Source of the DNA: an uncultured Actinomycetes bacterium
GTDB taxonomy: Bacteria; Actinomycetota; Thermoleophilia; Solirubrobacterales; Solirubrobacteraceae
DNA length: 45,091 nucleotides
Reading direction: 5' to 3'
Assembly: GCA_937888775.1 (NCBI GenBank)
Contig: CALAQT010000531.1
Location: 1-45,091, forward strand
In this document: positions 1 to 9,500 of the stretch, one piece after another
How the letters are laid out: each line of letters opens with the position of its first letter
How positions within the stretch are numbered: the first letter of the stretch is position 1
Notes under the pieces: generated by a model
The model's input: the letters and a program-made list of their open reading frames with translations, nothing else
What the model was told of the DNA's origin: nothing
The model's database searches: none
Program-made: the position numbers and the translations under genes

Positions 1-33
1 CCCACCCGCGCCCTCGTCGACTACACCGCATAA
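1..33 (+). CDS. C-terminal tail of an upstream gene (partial)
   Basis: Frame 1 reads ten codons (ending LVDYTA) and stops with TAA at 31-33, about 20 bases before the next start codon. The close spacing to the following gene would fit a shared transcript. The fragment is too short to identify, and chance read-through cannot be excluded. Confidence 0.3.
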   Translation, partial: PTRALVDYTA

Positions 34-54
34 CCCCGTGGCACTACTCATCTA

Positions 55-1026
55 GTGGTCACCGTCTACCTCGACCAGGCCAAGTGGATCGACCTAGCCC
101 GCGCCTTGCACGGGCGCTCGGACGGTGAGCGCTTCCGCGACGCGCTCGACGTCGCACGGCACTCGGTGGCCATGGGCATGGTCGAATTTCCGCTGTCGAC
201 CGGGCACTACATCGAAACCTGGCGGGTCGGCGACCTGTCGCGCCGGCGCCGGTTGGCTAAGGCCATGATCGAACTCTCACAGGGCCGGACGCTCGCCCGC
301 CCTCCCGACCTGTGCGACACCGAGCTCGACGCCCTACTGGCGCGCACGGCTGGTGGCCCGGTGCCCCGACCACCGTGGCCGCCCCTGGGCTGGGGCTTCG
401 CCCACGCCTCAGGCCTAACCCCCGACTTCCGCCGCTCGCAGCTCGATCTCGACCACGAGCTGCGCCATCTGGCCCAGCGCCCCGACGGCTTCGAGGGCCA
501 CGGGCGCGGCCACCGCGAGTTCGGCGACCGCTACCGTGACGGCGAGCGCCAGCTCGTCGCTCGTGACTACCAGCTTCCCGCCGACCTCGACGAAGCGGTC
601 ATCGCCAGCAGCGCCGTGTTGGAGATCCACGAGAACGTCGCCGGGGCGCTCGAGCGTGCCGGACTGCCCGCCGAGGTCCTCGGGCCAATCGGGCGCGCCC
701 GGCCCGACCTGCCACGCGAGCAGATTCACGAAGTTGTCAATGGCCTGCTGCCGGTGGCGCGCGCCTTCATCGCCGAGTTGCCCACCCGCGAGGCTGCCCT
801 GCGCCTGCGTCTACAGCGCCACAAGAACCCCAACGCTCGCTGGGAGTCCAACGACATGGTCGACATCGCCTACCTCGCCTGCGCGGTCGTGCACTGCGAC
901 ATAGTGGCGACCGAGAAGCAATGGGTGCACGAGCTGCGCCAGTCCGGACTTCTGGAGGACCACGGCACCCACGCCCTGAATGACATCGCCACGCTGCCCG
1001 AGGTGCTCGTCGAGCTCGTCCGCTGA
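55..1026 (+). CDS. PIN-like domain protein (putative RNase)
   Basis: A 323-aa protein starting at GTG 55. The N-terminus has a hydrophobic strand ending in Asp (VYLDQAKW, Asp7). Near the C-terminus is NDMVDIAYLA followed by a strand ending HCDIVATEKQW, with Asp near residue 282. This arrangement, an acidic residue after strand 1 and conserved acidic residues late in the chain, is typical of PIN-fold metal-dependent nucleases. At 323 residues it is more than twice the size of a VapC toxin, and no antitoxin gene lies beside it. The middle part is rich in Arg and Pro and has no recognised domain. PIN-like proteins of this style are often found in defence islands. The RNase role is inferred from motif pattern only; the fold call is moderately secure. 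Confidence 0.7.
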   Translation: MVTVYLDQAKWIDLARALHGRSDGERFRDALDVARHSVAMGMVEFPLSTGHYIETWRVGDLSRRRRLAKAMIELSQGRTLARPPDLCDTELDALLARTAGGPVPRPPWPPLGWGFAHASGLTPDFRRSQLDLDHELRHLAQRPDGFEGHGRGHREFGDRYRDGERQLVARDYQLPADLDEAVIASSAVLEIHENVAGALERAGLPAEVLGPIGRARPDLPREQIHEVVNGLLPVARAFIAELPTREAALRLRLQRHKNPNARWESNDMVDIAYLACAVVHCDIVATEKQWVHELRQSGLLEDHGTHALNDIATLPEVLVELVR

Positions 1027-1814
1027 CCGTGATTGACGTTCGCTTCTGGCTCGGATGCACTGCGCGGGCCCCCTTTCGCCTGGATCCAGTGCCTGTAATC
1101 AACGTCGGGGTGAAAAGGAGTGTCTGCTCCGTCGCCCAGTCGGGCACGAGCTCCAGATCCAGACTTCGGCAAGAGCAACGCGCGTGCCCGCGCTTGAGTT
1201 GTTGGCGACGCCGGAACCGCATTTGCCGCTCACTGGGCATCCTTTGTGTTGCCGACGGTCGTCGGGAGAGCACCGTTTGCCGCTGCCCGTGCAGAGGGCC
1301 AGCCTGAGACAGCTCCTCCCGGCCGAAGACGGCCACCAGAAATCCAACCCCGGCTGGACAGTGGAGCTTGCAACGTGCCGGCCACCGGTTGAGACCCGCT
1401 TTGCACATCGGACCGCCCCGTGAACGCGCCGGCGGATTCCCTGCTCCGCGCGGACCGCAGGCACGAGCACGACGAGCCCGCCGCCGTTCGACGTCCGACG
1501 CTGGCCCGTAAACCGCGTGCTGGTTCCGAGGACGCAGCGCCGGCGCGGCCGGAGCCGACCACTCCTGACAGAGAGGGGGCGTCCAGCCGTGGATTGGCCC
1601 GACAAGGCGTCGCAAGCTACGACTCGACGCAAAGTCGACGATCCGGACACCTCCGAAAAGCGGGCGCTCAGACTCCCATGCAGCCGCTCAGCTCTCAGCG
1701 GGCGCCGGACGAGACGGCCACCAGATTCGGTTTGTGCTACTCAACCACGGCTTTGGATGCCACGAGTAGGTTCGCTGCGCTCGCGTCCGGCTACGCCATC
1801 AGACTCGCTTTGAG
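1027..1814. other. Gene-free stretch
   Basis: About 790 bases hold several overlapping open frames on both strands. None shows a recognisable family, a convincing ribosome binding site or a consistent coding pattern; the translations are rich in Arg, Ser and Pro, as expected for chance frames in GC-rich DNA. It may be a decayed gene. No repeat or RNA gene was seen. Confidence 0.45.
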
Positions 1815-2642
1815 GTGAGCACGACGCACGAACACCGGCTGGCAGGAGCGGTTGAGAAGTTCAACCGGTCTAAGGAGCAATTCGATGTGCTCCGCGCTGA
1901 GATGGACGCGTTCTTCAATCAGGTACCGCGCCCGCATTCGTCCGCCGGAATGTTCGATACAGAGGAATGGGAGTGGGTTGAGCGGTTCCAGATCCGAGAG
2001 AGGCCGCCGCTGCGGTTCGGAGTGATCCTCGGGGACTGCGTCCACAATCTCCGTTGCGCGCTCGATCACGCCGTCTGGCAGGTCACACTGCTTGACGGCG
2101 GCACCCCCAATAGCGGGACTCAGTTCCCGATCGCGTCCAGGTCCGAGTCGCAGTTCGAGGAGATGGCCAAGGCTCGCATCGCTGGCCTATCTTCCCCGCA
2201 CCGACAGGTTGTGAAGCGCGTTCAGCCGTATCACCTTGGCCAAGATGCCGGAACGCACCCGCTTGCGGTTCTTGCCGATCTCTCAAACACTGATAAGCAC
2301 CGAATCGTCAACCCGACGTACAGCTTCATGGAGGAGGAAGCGAGCAAGATCCTCGATGGACTCGTCGGTGGCCGCCAAGGCTCCAGCTCTTCACCGATTC
2401 ACTCGTTCTGGGTGGTCAAGCGCGGCTCACGCCTTGAGCACGACGAGCCGTGGTTCCGAGCCGTGTGGCGGCGCGGTCAGCCGCCTCCGACCAACGTGGA
2501 GCTGACGGGTGATCTCAAGCTGGGGATCGCGTTCGGCGAGATGGGTATGGATGCCAGCGACTTCAAGAAGATCGCCGAAATCGTGCTCGCCATCGTCCAG
2601 GGTTTCATGCGGGATTTCCCCGAAACCGAGTTCATGGACTAG
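1815..2642 (+). CDS. Uncharacterised HEPN-like protein
   Basis: A 275-aa protein starting at GTG 1815. It belongs to a widespread group of unnamed bacterial proteins marked by a helix with GDCVHNLRCALDH and a downstream NTDKHR motif. RCALDH (around residue 81) fits the R-x4-H signature of HEPN RNases, though the residue after Arg is Cys rather than the usual polar residue. Predicted secondary structure from reading is mostly helical, with an acidic N-terminus (EQFDVLRAEMDAFF). No partner toxin, antitoxin or nucleotidyltransferase gene is adjacent. A HEPN RNase role is therefore only a suggestion; family membership as a conserved hypothetical is more secure. It stands alone, about 790 bases after the PIN-like gene. 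Confidence 0.65.
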   Translation: MSTTHEHRLAGAVEKFNRSKEQFDVLRAEMDAFFNQVPRPHSSAGMFDTEEWEWVERFQIRERPPLRFGVILGDCVHNLRCALDHAVWQVTLLDGGTPNSGTQFPIASRSESQFEEMAKARIAGLSSPHRQVVKRVQPYHLGQDAGTHPLAVLADLSNTDKHRIVNPTYSFMEEEASKILDGLVGGRQGSSSSPIHSFWVVKRGSRLEHDEPWFRAVWRRGQPPPTNVELTGDLKLGIAFGEMGMDASDFKKIAEIVLAIVQGFMRDFPETEFMD

Positions 2643-2894
2643 CTCGGAATGAATCTCGCGAACGAACGGCCGGCACAGGCGCGGCGACCCGTCCGCCGAC
2701 GCGACGGCGGTCGCGCTGACGCCGCGCACCTCCTTGGGGTCCAGACGAGTCTCTCCGTGAAATGGCCAGGCGTCCCCGCTTGCGCGGAAGGCACATCGCT
2801 GCCAGGAGCCAACGCACTAGCTGGCCGCGAAGAGAGCCCTCTCGGATCCGTCTCGTTTGAAGGCCGTTGTATTGATCGCGGTGTGACGCGAAAC

Positions 2895-3416
2895 CTAAAG
2901 AGACTGCTGGGTTCTCACCCAGTCCCCAAACGTCCGCCAGCGCTCGCGCTTCGCGGCGAAGGTGATGCTTGTGTTCATGGCGGACGAGGACGGGAGAACA
3001 TAAGCGACCGCTCCACCAACGGACCATTCTGTCGGCCCGTCCAGCACCACCGGCACCTTGAGGTGGCGGGCGACCCTGCGCGCGGCCTCGCCTCCGTTAA
3101 AGGCGACCGCTAGCGGCCTTACGCGCTCGATCCGATCAATGAACCCAGGAACGTCGTAGTCACTCGACTGCAACAGGTCGTCTCGGGACGCGGCGCGTCC
3201 TTTGACGAGATCGGTCAGGCCGATCCCGTAGTTGGTGATCTCTTCGTCGCGGCTGCTGGTCAATTGAGCGCCGCCAGTGAGGCCGGTGGCGTCCAGGAGC
3301 TGCCAGAACCGGTTGCTGTGATGCGCGTAATAGTGCTTGCGGGCAGCCGATGTCGTACTGACCGAGGTCCCGACAAACACCGCGAGCAGGTTTGGGGCGA
3401 GGCGGTCAGGGAGCAT
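2895..3416 (-). CDS. Mug/TDG-type mismatch-specific DNA glycosylase
   Basis: A 173-aa protein of the uracil-DNA glycosylase superfamily, Mug/TDG branch (COG3663 type). It would remove uracil or thymine from G:U and G:T mismatches. Motif 1 appears as VFVGTSVSTTSA (residues about 13-24) instead of the classic GINPG, as in the sub-family with a GT(A/S)xG-like loop. HYYAHHSNRFWQLL and GIGLTDLVKG follow, both hallmarks of the family. Motif 2 is LPSSSAMN near residue 142, matching the LPSTSxAN loop. Length agrees with the family (160-180 aa). It is transcribed divergently from the alarmone synthetase gene. With a C5-cytosine methyltransferase 11 kb away, repair of deaminated 5mC is a possible link, but that is inference. 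Confidence 0.85.
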   Translation of the reverse strand: MLPDRLAPNLLAVFVGTSVSTTSAARKHYYAHHSNRFWQLLDATGLTGGAQLTSSRDEEITNYGIGLTDLVKGRAASRDDLLQSSDYDVPGFIDRIERVRPLAVAFNGGEAARRVARHLKVPVVLDGPTEWSVGGAVAYVLPSSSAMNTSITFAAKRERWRTFGDWVRTQQSL

Positions 3417-3558
3417 CTGGACCTTGATATTGGACTATCCGTGCGGAGCGGCGAGAAACAGTAGAGCCGAAACGATCTCCAGCGCGCGAGATCGTCTCAC
3501 CAGAGACGCCCGCGAAGCGGGGCAAATGCGGTCGCCCTTGGCGGTTACGCTGGGCCTG

Positions 3559-4548
3559 ATGCAGATTTCGAAGACGAAGGTGGACGCCGCCGGTGCTTCC
3601 CTGGTGGAGGCAAGCGTGAACAAGCTTCCTGAGCCGCGCGAGGCCTCGAACGTGGTTGACGCCTGGCGTCAGCTGCATGCCGACTCGATGGAGTGGGTCT
3701 CCGACCTGCTGAAGCGCCGTGTGGTCGAACCGCTACCGACCGCGAGAGCTGCGCAGCGGCTTAAACGCAAGCCGCAGATCGTGGAGAAGTTGAAACGGTC
3801 AAGCACTCGACTCTCGCAGATGCAGGACATAGCTGGCTGCCGCGCTCTCCTTCCTGATCTAGCCGCTGTGGAAGCTGCCCGAGCTCGTCTCCTCAAGAAC
3901 ACGGCGCCCTGGTATTCGGTGAAAGATGAGGACGACTACCGGACGGATGGGCGACCGGATACCGGCTACCGCGCAGTCCACCTGAAGCTGGTCCGAGACG
4001 AGCGTGCCGTCGAGGTGCAGCTGCGGACGATCCTCCAGCATGCCTGGGCGGAGGCGGTAGAACGAGCTGGGGAGCGCACGAACTTCGCGCTGAAAGCCGG
4101 GGAGGGGCCGGCGGAGGTTCTCGACTTCTTTCGAGCCGCCTCGGACGCGTTCGCGCTTCTCGAACACGGGAAGACTGTCTCGGCGAAAATGCGGCGGATG
4201 CTGCGGCATGGCTACTCAGGGGTGCGCAGCTATCTTCCGGCCGATTCTGGTCCCGTCCATCCCGCGCAACTCGACGCTCTTCACTTCGCATCCCGGTCGA
4301 ACAACTGGCTGATCATCTACAACTGGCACGAGGCCAGATTCGTGAACTGGATGAGCCTAGGAACAGACGCCGAAGCGGCAGCGGAGCGCTATGGCGACTA
4401 CGAACGCCGTTATCCATTCGAGGACGGCTATGAAGTGGTCTTGATCGGCGCCGATTCTGCGGAGACCATCAGGCATACGCACGCTCACTACTTCGGCAGC
4501 AGCCCAAACGACCTCGATCCACACGGGTTCCTAGCTCGCATCCTGTAG
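3559..4548 (+). CDS. RelA/SpoT-domain protein (small alarmone synthetase-like)
   Basis: A 329-aa protein if translation starts at ATG 3559. The open frame runs further upstream, but family members start close to a KxxVDAAGxxL segment that lies just after this ATG. The RelA/SpoT synthetase core is clear: EKLKRSSTRLSQMQDIAGCR (about residues 76-96), then DTGYRAVHLKLV (about 134-145) and VEVQLRTILQHAWAEAVE (about 151-168). These are the substrate-binding loop and the EVQLRT strand of (p)ppGpp synthetases. There is no HD hydrolase domain. The last 150 residues or so are an extra domain I do not recognise. Such stand-alone synthetases can be housekeeping enzymes, or toxins that modify nucleotides or tRNA in phage defence (toxSAS, CapRel). 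The location in a defence island favours the latter, as inference. Confidence 0.8.
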   Translation: MQISKTKVDAAGASLVEASVNKLPEPREASNVVDAWRQLHADSMEWVSDLLKRRVVEPLPTARAAQRLKRKPQIVEKLKRSSTRLSQMQDIAGCRALLPDLAAVEAARARLLKNTAPWYSVKDEDDYRTDGRPDTGYRAVHLKLVRDERAVEVQLRTILQHAWAEAVERAGERTNFALKAGEGPAEVLDFFRAASDAFALLEHGKTVSAKMRRMLRHGYSGVRSYLPADSGPVHPAQLDALHFASRSNNWLIIYNWHEARFVNWMSLGTDAEAAAERYGDYERRYPFEDGYEVVLIGADSAETIRHTHAHYFGSSPNDLDPHGFLARIL

Positions 4549-4550
4549 CC

Positions 4551-4571
4551 GGCGCCCGCCTTCATGGCGCC
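4551..4571. terminator. Weak hairpin between convergent genes
   Basis: GGCGCC occurs twice (4551-4556 and 4566-4571) separated by nine bases, in the 55-bp gap between the alarmone synthetase gene and the convergent end of the DISARM-like operon. It could act as a bidirectional terminator. There is no T-tract and the stem is short. Confidence 0.25.
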
Positions 4572-4603
4572 GCCTGCCGAGATGGCGCTTGCAGCTAGCA
4601 ATC

Positions 4604-6514
4604 TCACAGGAGGCCGTGGAAGAACCCCGTCTGCCGGTGTTCGAGCGTGCCGACGACGACGCCGCGGTCGAGGAACCGGTTGAACTCCTCGCAGGCGGTC
4701 TCGGGCACGAGCCCGCAGTTGTGGCAGGCAGCTAGGTTGCAGGAATCGGGACCTTGGCCCCAGTTCGTTCCGCTTTCCATACACACGGGGTCGGCGGCGC
4801 ACCAGAGGGCACCTTGCAGCGCAGCCTTGATAGCGGGCTCCAGGTAACTGGGTTTCCCCATGCGTACGAGCCCTCCCATCGTGCCTTCGGCGTCACCAGC
4901 CGCGGTGTAGATGAGCGCGCCCGCCATCGGAGCTGCGGGTGAGTCGGAGACGTAGAGACGCTCGCGCAGTGCGGCCGTGCTGTACCCGCACTCGAACGTG
5001 AGCTGGTTGATAAGTAGGTGGGCGAACGTGTGGACGAGAAGGAAGCGCGGGGTGAGGTCGCGATCTCGGAGTTGGCGGCCCTGCTGCGCGGCGCCGTAAC
5101 GGTGCTCCACGGAACGCGCCCGGGAAACGGCTTCCTCCCCTTGCTCCCAGGCCGCGACGCGTTCCAGGTTGAGCTCGATGAAGATCCCCTCGCCAAACAC
5201 CTTGTACGCAGGAAGCCATCGTTGAGGCCATTCAGGCACTGTCTTCCAGAGTTGCTCGAGGCGCTTCTCCTCGGTCGCGCCATGCTCAGGGTAGATCCGG
5301 TTGAAACCGGTGAGCACCCGCGTTTCCCTCAGGCGATCTATCAGGAGAATGCACTCGAGGAATGGCGTGACGGATGGGTCGTAGGCCCGTAGCCGGGCGA
5401 TGTGTACGGACAGCTGATGATCGTCCTTGATCCCGGATCGGAGGACGGCATACTCGTTGCGCCGGAATGCCAGCTCCCGAGACTCGTCCACAGCGACGGG
5501 TGCCTCATCCGCTGGGGGCTCTGCGTCGGTCGAAAGGAGGCGTACTGCCTCTTCGATCTGAGCGTCCGAGAAGCGCTCGAGCACCTCTCGCTGATTGTCG
5601 CGGAGCATCGATGGGTCAACCCGCTGCCCAGTCTGAACGAGGAGGTGGATCAGGGTGTGGACAGCGGGTGCTTCAAGGATCGACAGGAGCTCCTCGGGAA
5701 CGTTCTCGGTCGTCCGTGGTAGGTAGATGGCGCTCTTGACCACCCCGAAGTAGACGTTGGATGCCGATCGCAGTGACCCTCGGAGCGGCCGCGGGCATCC
5801 TTCCGGCTCGGTCGTTCCGTGCTGCGGGGAGATGCCTCGGCAGAGGAACGGGGTCCCTGGTTCGAGCGCACTGCTGAGGTAGGTGCTCGACCCGTCGGGG
5901 TCCGCTTCGACGATGCGCCCGAGAGTGCGCTTGGGCGCGCCGCATTCGCACTCTACGATCTGGTTGGCGAGTGTCGCCCCGCCGGTAGATCGGAGAGTCA
6001 TGGGCCGGTTGCATGTTGGGCTGGAGGAGCGGTGCACCCATTCGCGCCACGGGAAGTCCTGGAGATGCCCGTGCTCGCACATGGCGACGAACGGGACCTG
6101 GGCCAGGTAGGAAGTCTTGTTTTCGACGGTGCAGAACGGGCATCGCTGCCGTCCCCGGGTTGCGAGCTCCAGCTCGCTTAGGCGGTGACATCGCCAGCAG
6201 AAGTGCCAGCGCGGGAACCGGAGGAAGGGGATGGTGAGCTTTGTATTCGGGGGTCGCTCGCCATACGTGCCGAAGCCGAAGCGGTAGTCCGGGGGCTCCA
6301 TGAAGTGGTTGACGCGAAGGAGGCGTTCGAGTCGCCACTCCTCGACGCGAAACTCGTTGAGGTCGATATCGCGCGAGTCCTCGTCTCCACCCTCGCGCTG
6401 GAACCAGTGGTCGAGACCGGCTGCGAGCATCGCCGTCCCGTTCGGAACGGTCACGATCGAGCCCACACCGAAAGGCGCGATCAGGTGGGCTCTTCTGACT
6501 GGCCCGCTAGACAT
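4604..6514 (-). CDS. drmB: DISARM protein DrmB (DUF1998)
   Basis: A 636-aa protein with the DrmB layout. The N-terminus (RRAHLIAPFGVGSIV) is typical of DrmB. Zinc-binding cysteines follow: WHFCWRCHRL and CPFC (about residues 100-130) and ECEC near 190. The DUF1998 domain lies around residues 487-590, with FLLVHTFAHLLINQL, YSTAALRERLY and a GTMGGLV segment. It closes with CNLAACHNCGLVPETACEEF near 592-611, the cysteine cluster of the family. In DISARM, DrmB forms a complex with the DrmA helicase that loads on invading DNA. The start codon lies 8 bases inside the end of drmA, so the two are translationally coupled. It is the last gene of the operon; the drmC gene (phospholipase-D fold) that normally follows is absent, and the next gene downstream is on the opposite strand. 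Confidence 0.9.
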   Translation of the reverse strand: MSSGPVRRAHLIAPFGVGSIVTVPNGTAMLAAGLDHWFQREGGDEDSRDIDLNEFRVEEWRLERLLRVNHFMEPPDYRFGFGTYGERPPNTKLTIPFLRFPRWHFCWRCHRLSELELATRGRQRCPFCTVENKTSYLAQVPFVAMCEHGHLQDFPWREWVHRSSSPTCNRPMTLRSTGGATLANQIVECECGAPKRTLGRIVEADPDGSSTYLSSALEPGTPFLCRGISPQHGTTEPEGCPRPLRGSLRSASNVYFGVVKSAIYLPRTTENVPEELLSILEAPAVHTLIHLLVQTGQRVDPSMLRDNQREVLERFSDAQIEEAVRLLSTDAEPPADEAPVAVDESRELAFRRNEYAVLRSGIKDDHQLSVHIARLRAYDPSVTPFLECILLIDRLRETRVLTGFNRIYPEHGATEEKRLEQLWKTVPEWPQRWLPAYKVFGEGIFIELNLERVAAWEQGEEAVSRARSVEHRYGAAQQGRQLRDRDLTPRFLLVHTFAHLLINQLTFECGYSTAALRERLYVSDSPAAPMAGALIYTAAGDAEGTMGGLVRMGKPSYLEPAIKAALQGALWCAADPVCMESGTNWGQGPDSCNLAACHNCGLVPETACEEFNRFLDRGVVVGTLEHRQTGFFHGLL

Positions 6515-9500
6515 CTGGTTCGTCGAGGAGGTAGTGGGAGGTGATCTCCGCGCGGCACTCAGCGTCTACGTTGCGGAGCGACGTCGGGACCGGCCAGGAA
6601 AGCCGGGCTGCGGTGCTCGAGGCGTAGCTTCCCGCCGCCCGCATCAGCGGGATGTCGCCTTCCGCGCCCCGGCCGGTCCAGTGGATTCGCCCCCAATGTG
6701 TCCACTGCTCGTGACGCCTTTCAAAGACGGTCTCGAGATTGTCTCTCTCTGCCGGATCGATGACGCTGACGCGGGCCTCTAGCAACTCGCGTGCGGCCTC
6801 AATGAGATCGTCAGGGACTGGGCGCGGGAGAAGATTCTGCTCTCCGAGTTGGCGAACGTACGCAATGAGGACGGCGTGAAGGGCGCGATCGAGGACTGGC
6901 GGCGAGAACGGCGTGACGCTTGTGGGCTCGACCTGGGCATAGAGGCGCTCGTGATAGCTACGGAACTTCTCGAAGTGGGATCGATCGCGGGGCTTGGACG
7001 GGCTATAGATCGTTGCGACCAAGCCCGGTCGCTCCCACCACCGCCGGCCGATTCGGCCGGTGACCTGGATGTACTGCGACGTCGTCTTCGGCTGACCGAC
7101 GACGCAGATGAGGGAGAGCCGGTCGATGTCTATGCCGACCTCGACGATGTTCGACGCGAGACATATGTCGACTGCCCTTCCCAGACCGGTCGTCGGGATT
7201 TCAAGGCCGGCCATTGCACGGGGGACCTCGTCGTTGCGCAGCCGGCCGGTGAGTTCGAAGATGTTCCAGAGGCTGCGGATCTCTTCGGGAGTAAGGCCTA
7301 GCCGGTTGCGGAGCACCTTGAGGTAGTCGGGGATGTCCGACTGCAGCAGCGACAGCGAAGTTCCAAGCTCGCGAAGGCTGTTGAAGAAGACCATCAGCGT
7401 CCACCACGGATCGCGTTCGTCCGCCGTAAGGGGCATCGGAGCCTGAAGAAGCGACGCGAAGGTACGAACCTGCGCCGTTTGGATGGAGCCGAGCCCTGCC
7501 CCGTGGATCCCGACGTATAGCCGGCCGGGGCGGAGATCGCCGACGGCGTCACGGGCATACCGGGCGAAGAATGAATCGTCGGCATCGAGCCCGCGGGGCG
7601 GAAAGAGGACTGTGTCGGTTCGAGCGTAGAGATCCTTGATCTGCTGCTCGGATCGGCGGATCGTCGCCGTCGAGCCTACGATCTTGGCCTTTGCAGGCAT
7701 CCCGCGGTGATCCGTACATAGCTCGTCTACCAGTACCTCGTAGAGGCCGAGGATCGAGCCGAGGGGGCCCGAGATCAGGTGCAGCTCATCCTGGATGATC
7801 AGGTTGGGCGGCGAGACCATTCGCTCGCCTGCGGCGTCGAGCCCGAACAGGGAGCGCGCGTCCGGCTGCCAGGCGAGTCTTGCGAACTTGTCCACAGTGC
7901 CGATGACAAGACTTGGGCGCTGCTCGTAGATGTCCTCGTCCACGACAAGAATGGGCAGCTCGTCCGCGAACTCGCAGCTCTGATCCGGGCAGCAGATGGC
8001 GACGGTGCGCTCCCTCTCAACGTAGCCCGCTGCCTTTGGCGCATTTCGCCGGGCGCGGCCGGTCGATTTGATCTCCCCCATCTGAGCAGCACACCAGGGG
8101 CATCGCAGCACCACGAACGGGTTCTCGGCACCGGCCTCGCCAGCCTCCAGCCGGCGCCGCGCGCGCCGCGCCTCTCCCCTGTCATTGGGAGTCACTGCGC
8201 CTCCCACCCAGATGCCGATCGTGAAGCGAGCATCGCCAAGATCGGAGGCACGCCGCCGGAGGTGCTCCATTGCGCAGATCAGCGCTCCTGCTCGCTGGAA
8301 CTGTTGCGCGGTAAGGAGCCGCAGCGTGTAGCGCATCAGCACATCGACCCCGGCGTCAGACCGATCTTGGAGGCGCCGGTAGAACATGGAGAACGCCGCG
8401 AGGCAGAGGTATGCCTCGGTCTTACCTCCCCCGGTCGGGAAGAAGATGAGCTCGACCGTGTCCCGCTCATCCGAATCCTTGGACGCGGTCGACTCAAGCG
8501 CGCACAGCACGAAGGCGATCTGGAATGGACGCCACGAGCCTCGATCCGTGACGTGCCTCCAATCGGGAATATCGAGCGGGTCGATGACCTCGATGCGCTG
8601 TGACTCGCCGTTGTACTGGGTACGCCGGGGCTCCCGCCGGTGCGTTCGGAGCTGCTGAAGAAGCATCGCGTGATTTGCAAGCCGGAAAGCGCGCCGTGCT
8701 GGCTCGCTGGAGTTCAGGAACTCGAGGCCGCCATGCATCCGGCTCAGCACGCGGCGGCACTGGGTCACGTGACGAGTCGCGGCCGCTTGGAAGCGCGAGT
8801 CCAGGCCGGCGACGCGCCCTTCCTGCTTGTCGATCCATGCCTCGAACAACCGGATGACGTCCAAGACGGCGTCTAGGCCGTCCTCACCCTCGACAAGCCC
8901 GGCAAGTGGTGCCATTGGCACGACGACGGGATTGTCTTGCTCATCGGTGATGTCTGGAGTGATGCTCGGAGCCTCGTACGACGGCAGGCATTCGGCACGC
9001 ACCTCAATCGCGGCTTCGTGGGTCTCCCCTGGTGACCAGTCGGCGGCACAGCCATGCCCGACCGCGAAGGTTCGATACGCCCGGTACAGCAACGCAAGAG
9101 AATCCTCTTCCTCATCCGCGCCTCTCAATCCACCCTCCTCATACGGGAGGATCAGCGCGGCCTGCCCGGCGGCCTCCACGCAGACTGTGAAGCGGGACTG
9201 GAAGATGCAGCTGAGATCAACGGGGCCCGCGCTGGTCGAGCGATTCACGACCGAAACCGTCACGAGTGAGGTCCGATTCGGGCGTGGTCTCGCGTACACG
9301 GCGACGCTTAAGTCGAGATCGTCCAAGTTGTCGTCCGTCCGAAGCTCGCTCGGTTGCACAAGGCGGTCGATTCCTTCGACGAGGGCTTGGCCGGCGAACC
9401 TGGCCTCAACTCGCACAGGGCTTCGCAGCCACCAGACGCGTTCTTCGCTCGCGTTGCCGCGGTCACGCTGGCCGGCGCCCAGGTCCGGCGCGCCTCGATG

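Noticed and set aside
767..1650. Long minus-strand open frames across the end of the PIN-like gene and the following gap
   Set aside because: Arg/Ser/Pro-rich translations without family marks; they overlap a better-supported gene in part and show no ribosome binding site.
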